In this document: positions 11,254-23,380 of the stretch, piece by piece
How positions within the stretch are numbered: position 1 is the stretch's first letter
Layout of the letters: each line of letters begins with the position of its first letter
Program-made: the position numbers and the translations under genes
Source of the DNA: Halichondria panicea
Lineage: Eukaryota; Porifera; Demospongiae; Suberitida; Halichondriidae
NCBI RefSeq assembly: GCF_963675165.1
Contig: NC_087380.1
Location: 1,070,303-1,134,302, forward strand
Reading direction: 5' to 3'
DNA length: 64,000 nucleotides
The notes under the pieces: generated by a model
Database searches by the model: none
Seen by the model: only the letters and a program-made list of their open reading frames with translations
What the model was told of the DNA's origin: nothing

Positions 11254-14200
11254 ATGGAGAGCTCCATGCTGTGTGTCCTCCTTTGCCTGCTGTGCCTGCA
11301 GTCAATATCTGGACAGGATCCGGAGTATTGTGAGACCAGATACAATATCTAGCCATAGATACTATAAATTACTGTAATTTATAGTATCTATGGCTAGATA
11401 TCCAGTGCATTGCCTATATACAAGGACACTCAAATACCTGCTTGCAGTAGCTAGCTGGAGTGTGTGTGTGTGTGTGTGTATGGTAGCTACTAAAGTTGGC
11501 TGTGTAATTGTACGTATAACGTATACACTGTATAATTATATCATAGATTATATTCTGTGTTCCATCGTACAGATTTAACGCTGAACGGAGATGTTATCAC
11601 GAACCACTCGCTGGTCAGTATGGAGAGGATTGGGGAGGGGCTTGAAGCGTTGCACTGTATGACCCCTCATCGGCCGTGTTGCCGGGAGGGGTCAATAGGA
11701 GAATGGTACTATCCAAACGGGACTGCAGTGAGTGATGTATCTGTAGGTTAGGATAATGATATATAGCACATTAATTAATTTGCGAATTAAAATCTTTAAT
11801 TAATTAGCCTTTGATCTTTGATTTCATTAGTGCCATAGAACCGAGATTTATTAGCGTGCGTATGCACTTCACGTCTTGTGGTGCTCATACTGGCCAAGTC
11901 ACCTGATCCCTTTAGCACAAAGCCAAGATATACATCCACCATTGATATACTGTATAGTGGGTTATTTTCGTGCGGTGAAAATGTTCGTTTTTAGAGCACT
12001 AATCCGAAAATTAGAACTGCAAAATTATTATGCGTAGTAGGCTTTATTCTGAGCTGTAGAATTAATTGGACAGTTTATACGCACTGTCGAATATTACCCG
12101 CTATACAATACCTAGTAATTAAATGTTGTTGCTTTTGGTTATGTATAATTCGCAGGTCCCTAACAGAGCTCAGTTCCATAATCTATACCGTAACCGTAAC
12201 AACGAGGGCAGTGTGATACTCAATCGTAGGAACAACCGACTGGGTCCACACGGCAAGTACAAGTGTGTCATACCCCAGACTGGGAACAATAACGAGTCTA
12301 TCTCACTGATCGTGGGCATATACAGCATCTTGGGTAGGTACCACACACACTATACTGTGATACTATTGACCTCATGTCCTACGCACGTAAATTGTAGATC
12401 CCACTTGAGTACATAACAGGGAACTATGAGCTGTAATAGTTCGTGGTAACTATAGATTGGTTGAGGATACAAATGATGTAATGTTGTAGCTTTGTTAGCC
12501 AATGAAATGTCTATTACATACCATCCCTCCTCCCCGTACAGCGTATGTAAGACGTGCAGGCTCTACACTATCTCTACATTATTACTTACTTACTTAGTCA
12601 GTCAGACAAAGTGCGGTGAAATGTTGAAATATATAGTGCTAATTCATTAAAACGTTCTCATGAAGAGACATACAAACAGAGAAGAGGCTAAATAAACGAT
12701 CTGTCCAGCCAGTTTCTTGATGTGGCCTTTCCCTGCAGAGATATAACAGTTTGAACATGCTTGTCCCCCCTCTCTCCGTACAGCATACCCTAACATCTAT
12801 TTCCAGCCAATCTCCCTGCTCAATGCTGTGCCTGGCTCTCGAGTGTCCTTCTCTGTACGTTCCAGCAATGCTCTTAAGTATCGCTGGGTCTACAACGAGG
12901 ACGTGTACCTCAAGGAGAGTGACAAGTATCGCGGTGTCAACAGCAACACTTTGGAGATTGTCGATGTGAGAGAATCGGACGAGGGAGAGTATCACTGTGT
13001 GGTGGAGAAGGAGCTGAGTGTGTCCTCCCATGTGGCCACTCTCACTGTCTGTGAGTCTGCATTGGCAGGGTGTCATACAGGGGGGGGGCAGGGGATAACC
13101 TTGTGTGTGTCATAGGGGGAGGGAGAGTATCACTGTGTGGTGGAGAAGGAGCTGAGTGTGTCCTCCCATGTGGCCACTCTCACTGTCTGTGAGTCTGCAT
13201 TGGCAGGGTGTCATACAGGGGGGGGGCAGGGGATAACCTTGTGTGTGTCATAGGGGGAGGGAGAGTATCACTGTGTGGTGGAGAAGGAGCTGAGTGTGTC
13301 CTCCCAGGTGGCCACTCTCACTGTCTGTGAGTCTGCATGGGCAGGGACATAGTTCTCAAGGAAAATTACTACCCCCTGCGTTTAATTCACAATGGTTTAG
13401 TGACTCTTTCAGCTGCCATAACTTTCAAATGATGTCATCAAAGTTCATAGTATTTGCCAATTTGATCTCATACCATGGATTAGCCCGTGGTCCAAGGCCG
13501 AAAAATGCCAAATTAGGGCCCCAAAAAATTTTGGATTGAAACATATCATTTGAAAGGTCTGTTTCTAAACTTTCAGAAAAAAAATTATTTACATTGGATC
13601 AACGGTACTAGAGTTAATAGCTGTTGAAAGATATTCAACTGCCCCGTTCAATCAATGGTTCGACGATTCTTTCAGCTGCCATAACTTGAATTCCGTGGAT
13701 CCCATATGACATTTTTTAGGATTTTCTGAAAGCTTAGAAAAAAGAAGATCATATGGTGTCATCAAAAATCATATTAGAGAGATAAAAGTATTTGCCAATT
13801 TGGCGATACCATGGTCCAAGGCGGAAAAATGTCAAATTAGGGCCCTGACAAAATTTTGGATTGAAACATATCATTTGAAAGGTCTGTTTCTAAACTTTCA
13901 GAAAATCGTTAAAATTTTTACATTGGATCAACGGTACTAAAGTTAATAGCTGTTGAAAGATATTCAACTACTCAATGGTTTGACGATCCTTTCCGCTGCC
14001 ATAACTTGAATTCTGTGGATCCAATGTCAAATTTTTCAGGAATTTCTGAAAGCACAGAAAAAAAGAGATCAAATGGTGTCATCAAAAATCATATTAGAGA
14101 GATAAAAGTATTTGCCAATTTGGCGATACCATGGATAATAGCCCATGGTCCAAGGCCGAAAAATGTCAAATTAGGGCCCCAAAAACATTTTGGATTGAAA

Positions 14201-14950
14201 CACATCATTTGAAAGGTCTGTTTCAGATAAATCATAAAATTTTTGACATTGGATCAACGGTACTAAAGTTACGGCTGTTGAAATAATTATGTTCAACCAC
14301 CCCCGTTCAATCAATGGTTCGACGATTCTTTCGGCTTCCATAACTTGAATTCCGTGGATCCAATGTCAAATTTTTTAAGATTTTCTGAAAGCTTAGAAAA
14401 AAGGAGATCAAATGATGTCATCAAAAATCATGTTTGAGAGATGAAAGTATTTGCCAATTTGGCGATACCATGGTCCAAGGCCGAAAAATAGCAAATTATG
14501 GACCTAACGAAATCTTGGATTTAATAAACACACCATGTAAAATTTTACCCCCACCCCGCCCACACACACACAGTGGATCTACCAGTCATCACGGAGCAGC
14601 CAGTGAGTATCTTCAACCTTCTGTCTGGTCAAGATGCCACTTTCACTCTCACAGCCTCGGGCATGGATCTCTCCTACCAGTGGCAGTATGCTGATGGATC
14701 ACCACTGCAGCAGAGCCACGATGGAGTGACCACACCCACATTAACGATACGAGGAGTGACTGGAAAGGATATGACATCATACCAGTGTGCTGTGAGCAAT
14801 GATGTTGGGACAGTCCTCTCTATTCAAGTCAACCTCACCTTGTGTAAGAATTACTCTAACACAATTGTCCTCTTTCTTATGTATGGTCCCGTTTCTTCTA
14901 CACTCCATTCTACACTGTGTACGTTAAGACTAGATTTTAATACCCCCCCC

Positions 14951-14987
<37 letters not shown>

Positions 14988-17196
14988 CAATCTCCGCTAA
15001 TAGAAGTACAACCTGAGCACATACTTGACACACAACCAGGCCGAAACGTCAGCCTCACACTACTAGCCTCGGGCGGAGACCTGACCTACCTGTGGCAGTA
15101 CGCTGATGGGTCTTCACTCAGCGATGGTTACGAGGGAGTGACCACACCCACTCTAACGATATTAGCGGTGGAAGAGGCGGGATCTTATCTCTGTGCAGTT
15201 AGCAATCTTGTCGGCACTGTGTTCTCAAATACAGTCAATGTTACTGTAATGAAAGGTAAGAATTGAAACACACATACATGCAACAAACGTACCAAATATT
15301 AAGGCTAATTTGTCTTAATTTCAAAGGCTTACCCTGCCCCTCCCCCTACAGTTCCAGTGCAACCAGTGACCTCTCTGAATGCTACTCCGTCTATCACTTC
15401 AGTCCACCTCTCCTGGACCCCCTCTCCACAAGACTACCTCTTATTCCAAGTCATCTACCATCATCTCGCGTTCCCAGGTGAGCAAACTTTATATAGCTAT
15501 AATTATATACAAACATGTACTGCAGTGATGTGCATGCATGCCCACAATCTAGTGATGGCTATATGCAATCCTCAACGCTTCTTTCAGATAGTAAACTAGA
15601 CTTAAGAGATTGTTAATTTTAATTATTTTTTGTCTAGGGATGGTTAGTACCAACCACCACTGCGACCAGACCACACCCACAGTACTGTACTGTACATGTC
15701 TCGAAGTTTTCTTGTCCTAAATGTTATAACTGTTGTTGGATGGATCTTTTATCTGCAGATCTCACTACCGTGGTTGAGGTGGAGGAACCTCGTTACACTG
15801 CCGTGGGTTTATTACCGAGGGGGCGGTATCAGTTCAGTGTGCGGCAGATGAGGGGAATTGTGATGAGTGGAGCTGTGAGTGTGGACGTCAAACTAACAGA
15901 AAACATACGTGAGTCAGCATGGAACCATCAACTCTCCTCCAAATAATAATAAATGTATTTCCTCAATCAAGCGAATTATTTGTATTTTCTATCACCTTTA
16001 TAATTTTTGTTGGCTTATAACCCCTCCCCCCACACACACACACCCGCCCACACAGCTCCAGTCCAGGCTGTTACTGTGGAGGTCCTAAACGTGTCGTCCA
16101 TTGTCGTATCGTGGGACCCCCTCTCCCCATTACCAGGGTGGGACATATCGTACTACCAGGTGGACGTCACTAGCTTCACAACAGGCACACCCTCACAGCA
16201 TATACACGCCCACATGGAGAGAACGACCAATGGGAACACGACGTCGGCCGTAGTCGTGAGCAGTGACTTGCAGATGGTCGGAGGTGTGGATCTTGTGACA
16301 GAAGTGAGGGGTGTGCTTGATGTGGGGGTGGATGGTGTGGGGCTGATGGAGGGGGAGATAGCAGTTAAGAGGACTCTCTTGGAACCAGGTTTGTAGCAGT
16401 CAAGGATTGTAATCCATCCCATGCATTTGTGTGGCAATAACTAGTATTAATTTTACCACAACTTATTGATAATTATTATGCAGTGTGTTTTAAATACCTC
16501 ATTTCAATCTTATTTTATGAATTTAATTCTATATATCGATTATGTCAGCTAGGCCAATTGTTCAGAACTAAAAAGTATTTGTGCTGATGGTACTATATTT
16601 TTACTTTTCTCCTTCCCCCCCCCCCCATGCAGAGAAGACTGCCTTCCAGTTGGTGCTCGGCCCTATTGACTACTGCATCTCCTGGACGGTAAGTACGGAT
16701 ACATACAAATGTGTTCAGTAAACCATATCCATTTATATTCATTGATTGTGTACTGATTTTTCAGGACGAAAAGACGTTTGAAATTCGGAGCAATATTCGC
16801 ACTGAACTTGTGAAAGTGATCTCTGAAAACTGTCAGTGTAACTTCAGCATCAACTCCATATCTCCCGGAGTCTTCAGTTGTCGTCAGTCAGCAAATTCTG
16901 TCACTTACCGTAGCTCAGTTATTGGTCTCGACTCGGACCAGTTTGTCTCGATGATTGACCAATGGGTGAAGACGGGAACGGCTGCCATGGTGATACGATC
17001 GTTCTTTGTGGATGTCCGCAATTACGAGGAGTGTCCTGTACAGTTAAAGTCGATATTGGACCCAGAGTGCACCGTTAACGAACAGGGGTCGGCTGCCTCC
17101 AGGACATTAATCACGAGCGACCCAGCTGTTATTAACTGTGTGAACAGCTGCATGACTGACTCTAGTACTGTGTCTCTTTGCGTGCATAATCCATGA
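11254..17196 (+). CDS. Secreted CC-Ig / Ig / FN3 protein
   Basis: Eleven exons (11254-11329, 11573-11727, 12156-12333, 12784-13050, 14574-14843, 14986-15255, 15352-15477, 15759-15908, 16056-16388, 16633-16688, 16765-17196) give 770 residues. The order is: signal peptide (MESSMLCVLLCLLCLQSISG); a CC-Ig domain with CMTPHRPCC, WYYPNGTA and YKCVIP, related to that of the receptor array; three Ig domains (exons 4, 5, 6), of which exon 4 lacks the usual first Cys but keeps DEGEYHC, while exons 5 and 6 have W and Y.C but likewise no clear first Cys; two FN3 modules (exons 7-8 and exon 9, each with SW and WD type strands); and a cysteine-bearing C-terminal region (CQCNFSINSISPGVFSC) that may be SEA-like. 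No transmembrane helix is seen, so the product is probably secreted. Most introns are phase 1. Confidence 0.85.
11345..11401. repeat. Perfect 57-base palindrome
   Basis: Two 28-base arms (ATATCTAGCCATAGATACTA continuing TAAATTAC, then its exact reverse complement) flank a single central T. It lies 15 bases after the first splice donor of the Ig/FN3 gene. Confidence 0.95.
11951..12107. mobile_element. Short inverted-repeat element in an Ig/FN3 intron
   Basis: The ends TGTATAGTGGGTTATTTTCG and CGAATATTACCCGCTATACA are imperfect inverted copies. The interior is AT-rich and non-coding. The termini resemble those of 27757-27961 (TATAGCCGGTATATTTCG). Confidence 0.55.
12981..13350 (+). repeat. 138-base tandem repeat covering an exon end and its donor
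   Basis: Copies start at 12981, 13119 and 13257 (period 138). Each includes the last 70 bases of Ig exon 4 and the donor GTGAGT; the third is cut short near 13350. Copies 2 and 3 are nearly identical to the exon, so the duplication is recent. Confidence 0.92.
13370..14545. repeat. Tandem array of about 325-base foldback repeats
   Basis: Four units (the first partial) have the motif TTGGATTGAA or its equivalent at 13531, 13856, 14190 and 14515, giving periods of 325, 334 and 325. Each unit is itself an inverted repeat: the left arm (CATAACTTGAATTCCGTGGA, TCCAATGTC, TTTTCTGAAAGCTTAGAAA) is matched by the reverse complement of the right arm over about 95 bases at roughly 75 percent by eye. It lies in intron 4 of the Ig/FN3 gene. 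Confidence 0.85.
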
Positions 17197-18531
17197 TATT
17201 GTGTGCATGCCTGTCCAACATTTCGTTAGCACTGCACTTGTTTTTGTAAAGTGTTAAAGATCATGTGTTGTATTCACCGTAATTACTAAAGCACACCTGC
17301 TGAACTTTCTCGTACAGTTGTATGTTAATTTGAAAATGTTTTGTTTGAGTTCACATTGGAATGTATCAGGGTGGTATATGGGTAGCGAGAAGAATCCATG
17401 TGCTGGAATGTGTGTGTGAGGTGTGTACTACTCGCTGCATGTCGTGTGAGGTGTGTGCAAAGTGCATGTGGGGTACTCGCTGCATGCATGTACGTGTGTC
17501 TGCATGCATGGTATCTCGCTGCATGCATGTGCTGGAATGTGTGAGGTGTGGTACTCGTTGCATGCATGTGTGTCTGCATGTATGCATGGTACCTCGCTGC
17601 ATGTCCTGGAATGTGTGAGGTGTGGTACTCGTTGTATGCATTTTGTGTGATTGCCAGAGATGTATTATAGAGCAAGGCGTAATTGACAGCTAGTGTATGG
17701 GGGCAGCCATTGAATCCCAACACACACTCACCAATGCACTGTGTACTGCACACACATGGCCTGAAGCACTTATTGCATGTCTTCTTCAATATAGAATGTC
17801 AGTGAGAAATTTGCATATGATAGTGCTACACTCAGATATCTACAAGAACAGAACTGATGGTATAGTCTCTGATATAAGTTAGAGCAGTTTGTTGTTGTAG
17901 ACAGGACTGGTAGATTTGTTAAGAGGTTTTCATTACCTTCTGAAGTGGTTTTGATTGATGAGCCCTAGACTGCTAAGTCGACTGAAGAGGTAAGGATTAG
18001 ACATGATAATAATAAGCAGTAATAGGAATATAATATACCTCTTATTATCCACTGCTAATGTGGTAATTAAAGAAGCCTAGTCTTGTAATTACACAATTCA
18101 ATATCATAATTATATAAAATGATGTTCTGATGTGTACAAGCTTTGTGGTTACAAATGCGTGGGTAGCTCAGCTAGCAATTTAGCAAACTAAATTTAATGG
18201 AGTAGTTTTCTCTTTCTGTACGAAGTCTGCTAGCTGGGAGAGAACTCAGCTATGTTTATTGACATGGGACATGCATAGACACTTGCATTACTGACAGCTA
18301 GCACTATGCAAGCTGTCAAAAAGTGTTTAACACATGGTGTGGTGAATGTCCCACCTCCCTCAGAGCCGGCATTAACACTGTTGTTTGAAATACTGGCCTC
18401 TACAAATAAGGCTGGAACATCAGAGGAAACCGTAAACTGTTTGAAGCATTAGTTTTTTCAACTCTCAAAGGCCTTTGCTTAATTTTCTAACAAGTTTGAA
18501 GCCCCTCAGCTAAGGATTCAAAGAGAATTTT
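17197..18531. other. Intergenic region before the homeobox gene
   Basis: I see no gene here. A complex minisatellite occupies 17361-17640. The remainder, 17650-18531, is AT-rich and should hold the promoter of the homeobox gene. Confidence 0.5.
17361..17640. repeat. Complex GCATGCATG / GGAATGTGTGAGG minisatellite
   Basis: Irregular tandem copies of a 35-60 base unit contain TGCTGGAATGTGTGAGGTGT and TACTCGCTGCATGCATG. Open frames across it are repeat artefacts. Confidence 0.8.
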
Positions 18532-20064
18532 ATGGATCCGTCAATTGTCCAAAGGAAGCCTACAGCTACTATCCATCATGGTCCAGCTCCTGTTGCTGAC
18601 AGTGCTGCTACTGAGCAGGAGATCAGTGCTGGTGAGTGGAGGGCTCTAGAATATAAAGCATACCTGAAACTAATGCAAATGGTTTTGTTAGCTGCATTAT
18701 CAGGCTAATTATAGCTGCAATGGCTATGAGTGCATTGTCTTTGCAACCTTGTGCAGGTTTCCAGACCGATTTCAGTGTCACCAATCGTCTTCTGCCCACT
18801 GTAGGCTATGGGAACGGCTCTCCAAAACAACAAGACCGACTTCCTCCTCCACCTCCGGCGTGGCAGCCTTCCGAGCAGGACCCAAACTACAGCTCCTCAC
18901 AGCAGCCATGGACTGGAGCTCCTAATACATACTACCCCTATTCCGCTGAGTCTTCTCTCTCCACTCAGAGCAGATACTGCACCTCAGGAGCAATGCAATA
19001 CTCTTTGGCAGAGAAAATTCGAAAGAGTGCCGGAGATGTTCCACTTCATCACGAGTCGACTTACTTTGCAGAAAGCTACTCCAATCCTCATGTGAACTCC
19101 CTTGATCCTGTTTCGATAAAGGGGGAACCAAATAGCCCCGCCCCCAAGAGTGGAGGTTCCAACAGCACAACCAGTAAGTCTCAATCACTTTCAATTTTGC
19201 AGTAATTTGTTAATTTTTATCCTGAGTTAGTCTGTAATAATTAATATGCAGAAAATTGGAATTTTTTTGTAGGTGACAGGGACTCTGGTATTGCACGATC
19301 TCGGTCAGGGACAGTTGAGCCTCTTGAAAATGATGATGGCATCATTGGCAGCGGGATAGACAGTGAATCAGACTCCACCAAACACTCACCATCACAGCAT
19401 GACAAGGATTACATCCACGAGCCAAAGAAACCAAAGAGAACAAGAACAGCTTTCAGCAACATGCAGCTTGACCAGCTGGAATACGTCTTTGAGAATGTCT
19501 CGCAGTATCCCGATGTATTTGTACGCGAGGAGCTCTCCAAACGTCTCGGAATTAAAGAAGACAGAATTCAGGTGAGAGGGAAAAACTGAATTCTCTACAG
19601 TTTTAGTGCCATAAAATTATGTGCAGGTCTGGTTCCAGAACAGGAGAGCTCGGTATCGGAAGCAAGAGCGTACTGGAAGCAGAAGTTGCAGAAGCCGTTA
19701 CAGAGCCCGTAGAGTGCAGAAGATGATTCAACAAACCCAATCGGCGGCTGCCTCTGCTGCAATGTATTCCAACTTCTCTGTCCCTTCCACCACGGCTACT
19801 TCATTTGTTCTACCGTCTCCGGGGGCACTCTCCCCTTATATGTCGAGCTTCCCATTTCCCGGGGGTTTCCCGACAATCTCGACCTCTCAAGCAAGCACCT
19901 CTGTGAGCAATACCGGTGCACTACCAGGATTTCACAGCCTCAGGCCGTCCCTCGCCCCCGCACTCCCCTCGTACATGGCCGCCACTGGAGTAGCTAGGAC
20001 CACCACTCAACCATCAGCATACGACACAATCTATAGCGGAACAGTTGTCACTTGTCAAAAATAG
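18532..20064 (+). CDS. Paired-like homeobox transcription factor
   Basis: Four exons (18532-18631, 18757-19173, 19273-19571, 19627-20064) give 417 residues. The homeodomain spans about 226-286, from RTRTAFSNMQLDQLE to VWFQNRRARYRKQE, with Gln at canonical position 50 and Asn at 51. The intron falls between canonical residues 46 and 47 (Q then VWF), the position typical of paired-class genes, so I call it paired-like. No paired domain is seen. The loop between helix 1 and helix 2 (FENVSQYPD) has one residue more than usual (for example FERTHYPD). Downstream is a basic stretch (RSCRSRYRARR) and a Ser/Thr/Ala-rich C-terminus. It is expected to act as a DNA-binding nuclear regulator. Confidence 0.93.
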
Positions 20065-20457
20065 TGATTGCATGTGCATGTAATTAATACATTCATTGTG
20101 TGGTCATGAAGACAATTAATGTACATTTGTTTCGCTCTACATCATTATTGATGTGACATAATACATGTGCACTATAATTGTATTATTTTTGATGGGTGTT
20201 AATTATATTCATAGTTGAGCTATTAGCCTGCCCCTTTGTCCTGAAAATAGGGGAATACCCACTGACATATCATGTGGCATGCAGCCTATGTCTTTAGCGT
20301 CTGGTGTCACCGTAATTATAATTATATATTAATTATAGCGAACAAATCAATTCAACACAGGGTTCACAAGAACACACTAAAGAGCATGAAGTTAACTACA
20401 TGATAATATAACAACTCTATTATAATTATATATAATTATAATTATGTCTGTCCATGA
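20065..20457. other. Convergent 3' ends of the homeobox gene and FCHO
   Basis: This is a 393-base AT-rich gap between two stop codons on opposite strands, with repeated AATTATA motifs. It should contain both 3' untranslated regions and polyadenylation sites. I see no gene. Confidence 0.6.
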
Positions 20458-23296
20458 TTAACTAACTTCTGCGGCATACTTTCCAGAGCCACACTTAAAT
20501 TTGAGGAGTGACACTTTATAGGCAGTGCCACAAAGTTCTAGGTTCAGTCCGGAGAGAGTGGCTCCTTCACACTCGAAGCCCACGCCAGCTGGTACAGGGA
20601 CAGACGGACCGTCAGACACGTCGAACTTGGCATGGAGAGATGAGCTCGACTCTGTGCATGTGTGGTGTGTGTGGTGTGTGTGTGATATGTGTGATATGTG
20701 TGATGTGTGTGTGTGATGTGTGTGATGTGTGTGGAGGGGGGCATACTTATAGTACCAAATTAATGCTTACATGTACATGTATAATTATATTGTGTGAAAA
20801 ACAAACTGAAAAATGTTAAAGCAGCAAAATTATAAATTGTAGCTACTGTAGTTAGGTACTTTTTACAGTACCATTCTTTACCCACCACCCTCACAGCCTC
20901 AGTACATGTATACTAAACAAACACAATTATGGTCACTAAACGTACCTTGTCCTTGTGTCGGAGGCACTGTGGCTATCTCCCACACCATCTTGCTCTGCTC
21001 TGGGTTCCAATTGCCATTTGGTTTTGAGAGAGCGTTCTTCACAGCTCCGCCAAGAGGGACAGTCACTGACAGCTTGTTGAGAGGTTTGGTATCTCCACTC
21101 ACCGTCTTCATAACAGCCGAGCGGTAGGTGTAGTCCAGTCGGAAGTTAGTGACGCTAGCCTCACACTTCCAATAACAAACAAGCTTCAGAGGGAGATGGG
21201 AGGGGTCTGGCAACTTGACCTACGCGTGTGTGCGTGTGGATGGGGGTGAATCTTTGAATGGCTATACATTGTAACTCAAGTTTGGAAGGTCCAATCTCAA
21301 AAATGTTATGATTTTATGAACGCCCACTTCAAGCTCTATCAGATAGTGTGTTAAAATCAAAGTTCATTTTTCGGGGCCAATTTCGGAAAAAAACCGTGGG
21401 CTATAGGTGGGGGAAAATGCCAAATTTGGGTCCGATCGAAATTTGTGAGCTAAACATTCTATATAAAAGAGCTTTTTCTAAGCTTTCAGAAAATCATAAA
21501 AGTTTTGAGAATGGACAAACGGAACTCAAGTTATGGCCAATCAAAGGCAGAGCAGTACTACAAAGACTCAGGCTTATGCTATTAAGACAGTAGTACAACT
21601 GTACAGTTACCAACATTGTGTACGTGTATGTACAGTGCTTGTGCACACACTTAGAGCTTCTGTTATGAGTAATCTAACACGATGTGTTCACACATATACC
21701 TCGTATTTAAGCAACTGAACATTGTAGAATGGAGAAGAGTGTTTCTCCTTCATTGTCTGAAGCTTTGACAACAAGGCCACCATGTCAAACGTGTATCGAT
21801 CACCCTCATTCCTGTCGTGTAGTATCGTGTTGAACAAAACAATTAATAATCACATGGATGGATAATTGAAACAAGTCCTGCTGCTATCTATAGTGCCCAA
21901 TGTACGTACATGTAACTGACACATCAGACAATGAACATCTACAAGTATATAATGTAATATGGTGAAAATACCTACATGTACAGTAACAAGAGTTGTCTAT
22001 AATTATTCTCTTGACAATAATTGTAGCAGGAAACCTTAGACACAGTTAATCAAGCTCTCCTCATGCGGTCACACCACTCACCTCTTGAGTAGATATTGGT
22101 TGTGTAGAACTCTCTCCACGGACTCCACGTTGCTCAGGTTGAAAGAGAGAGGCTCACTGGAACTAAGAGTACCCAGGTAGTTGGAGGGAAACGACATCAC
22201 CACCTCACCACTCACTTTAGACACACACTTACTGACATCAGTGCCGTGGAAAATGGCATTACAAGTCTCTCTGAAAGCAATGGCTAGTGGGACTGCAGGC
22301 TTGGAGTTAGTGGCCGCATCCGTGGGGCTAGCGGTGGCAGAACGAGTGGTGATAGCCAGAGGGGAGACCACTCTCAGCTCAGACGACGCACTAGGTGTAC
22401 CACCGTTTCTTTTAGGGGTGGTGGGGCTGGACCGCCGTGGAGAGGGCAAGATCAGAGGGCTGAGGACAGCAGTGTCTTTGTGTTTCTCAGCGGCGGTTGG
22501 TTTTGGAACTGGTTTAAAAACTTGAATATTACCGTAAATGTGTTCCGGGGACGACCCGTTGCTAGGGAGAGCGTTGCTAGGCTGTGGTTGTTGTAGAGAC
22601 GGCTCGGGTGCCACTATTTTAGGAAGGGTGGGCGTGGCACTTGCTGTGGAAGTATTGGAGGGCGTGGAACCTCTCCTCGGGGTGGGGATTGGTTTCAAGG
22701 ATTTAGGGGCTTCACTCGACACACTCCACGGAGTCAGGGTCTCTATAGCAACAAGATAATTATAATGACCTTGCTAAAATCAGACAGAGCATCGTATATT
22801 TGTATGGTACATAACAGAATGACATTTGGCCTCTACATTAACAATGTTAGCATGAAGTTTATTATTACTTTAACAACATACTGTAATGTACATACAGCAG
22901 AGAATTGTAGTCTCTATGTATACATGTAGGAGTCATTCTTAATGTCACTCCTGATACATGCAATTGATATTCTGTGTTCAATTAACTGTGTTGAGTTGAT
23001 TGTTGCCATACCGTGATGCGGATAGTTAAGAGAGTAAGGGATATTGGAGAGAATGGGAGGACATACGTGCCCTCCAAGCAGAGAAGGGACTAACCCCACT
23101 TCAGAGTAACTAGGTACTGTTAGCTCACGTGTAAGGTCCTCCCCTCCACCGAGGAGAGGTGGTGGGAGGGAGGATACTGGTTGAAGGGGGGAGGGGATGC
23201 CATGTACCACGCTACTCCCAGACAGTATTAGGTCTATGTCTATCAGAGAGGTCACACTCGCCCTGGGAGGAGGAGGAGGCAAAGAAAGAGTTTGCA

Positions 23297-23380
<84 letters not shown>

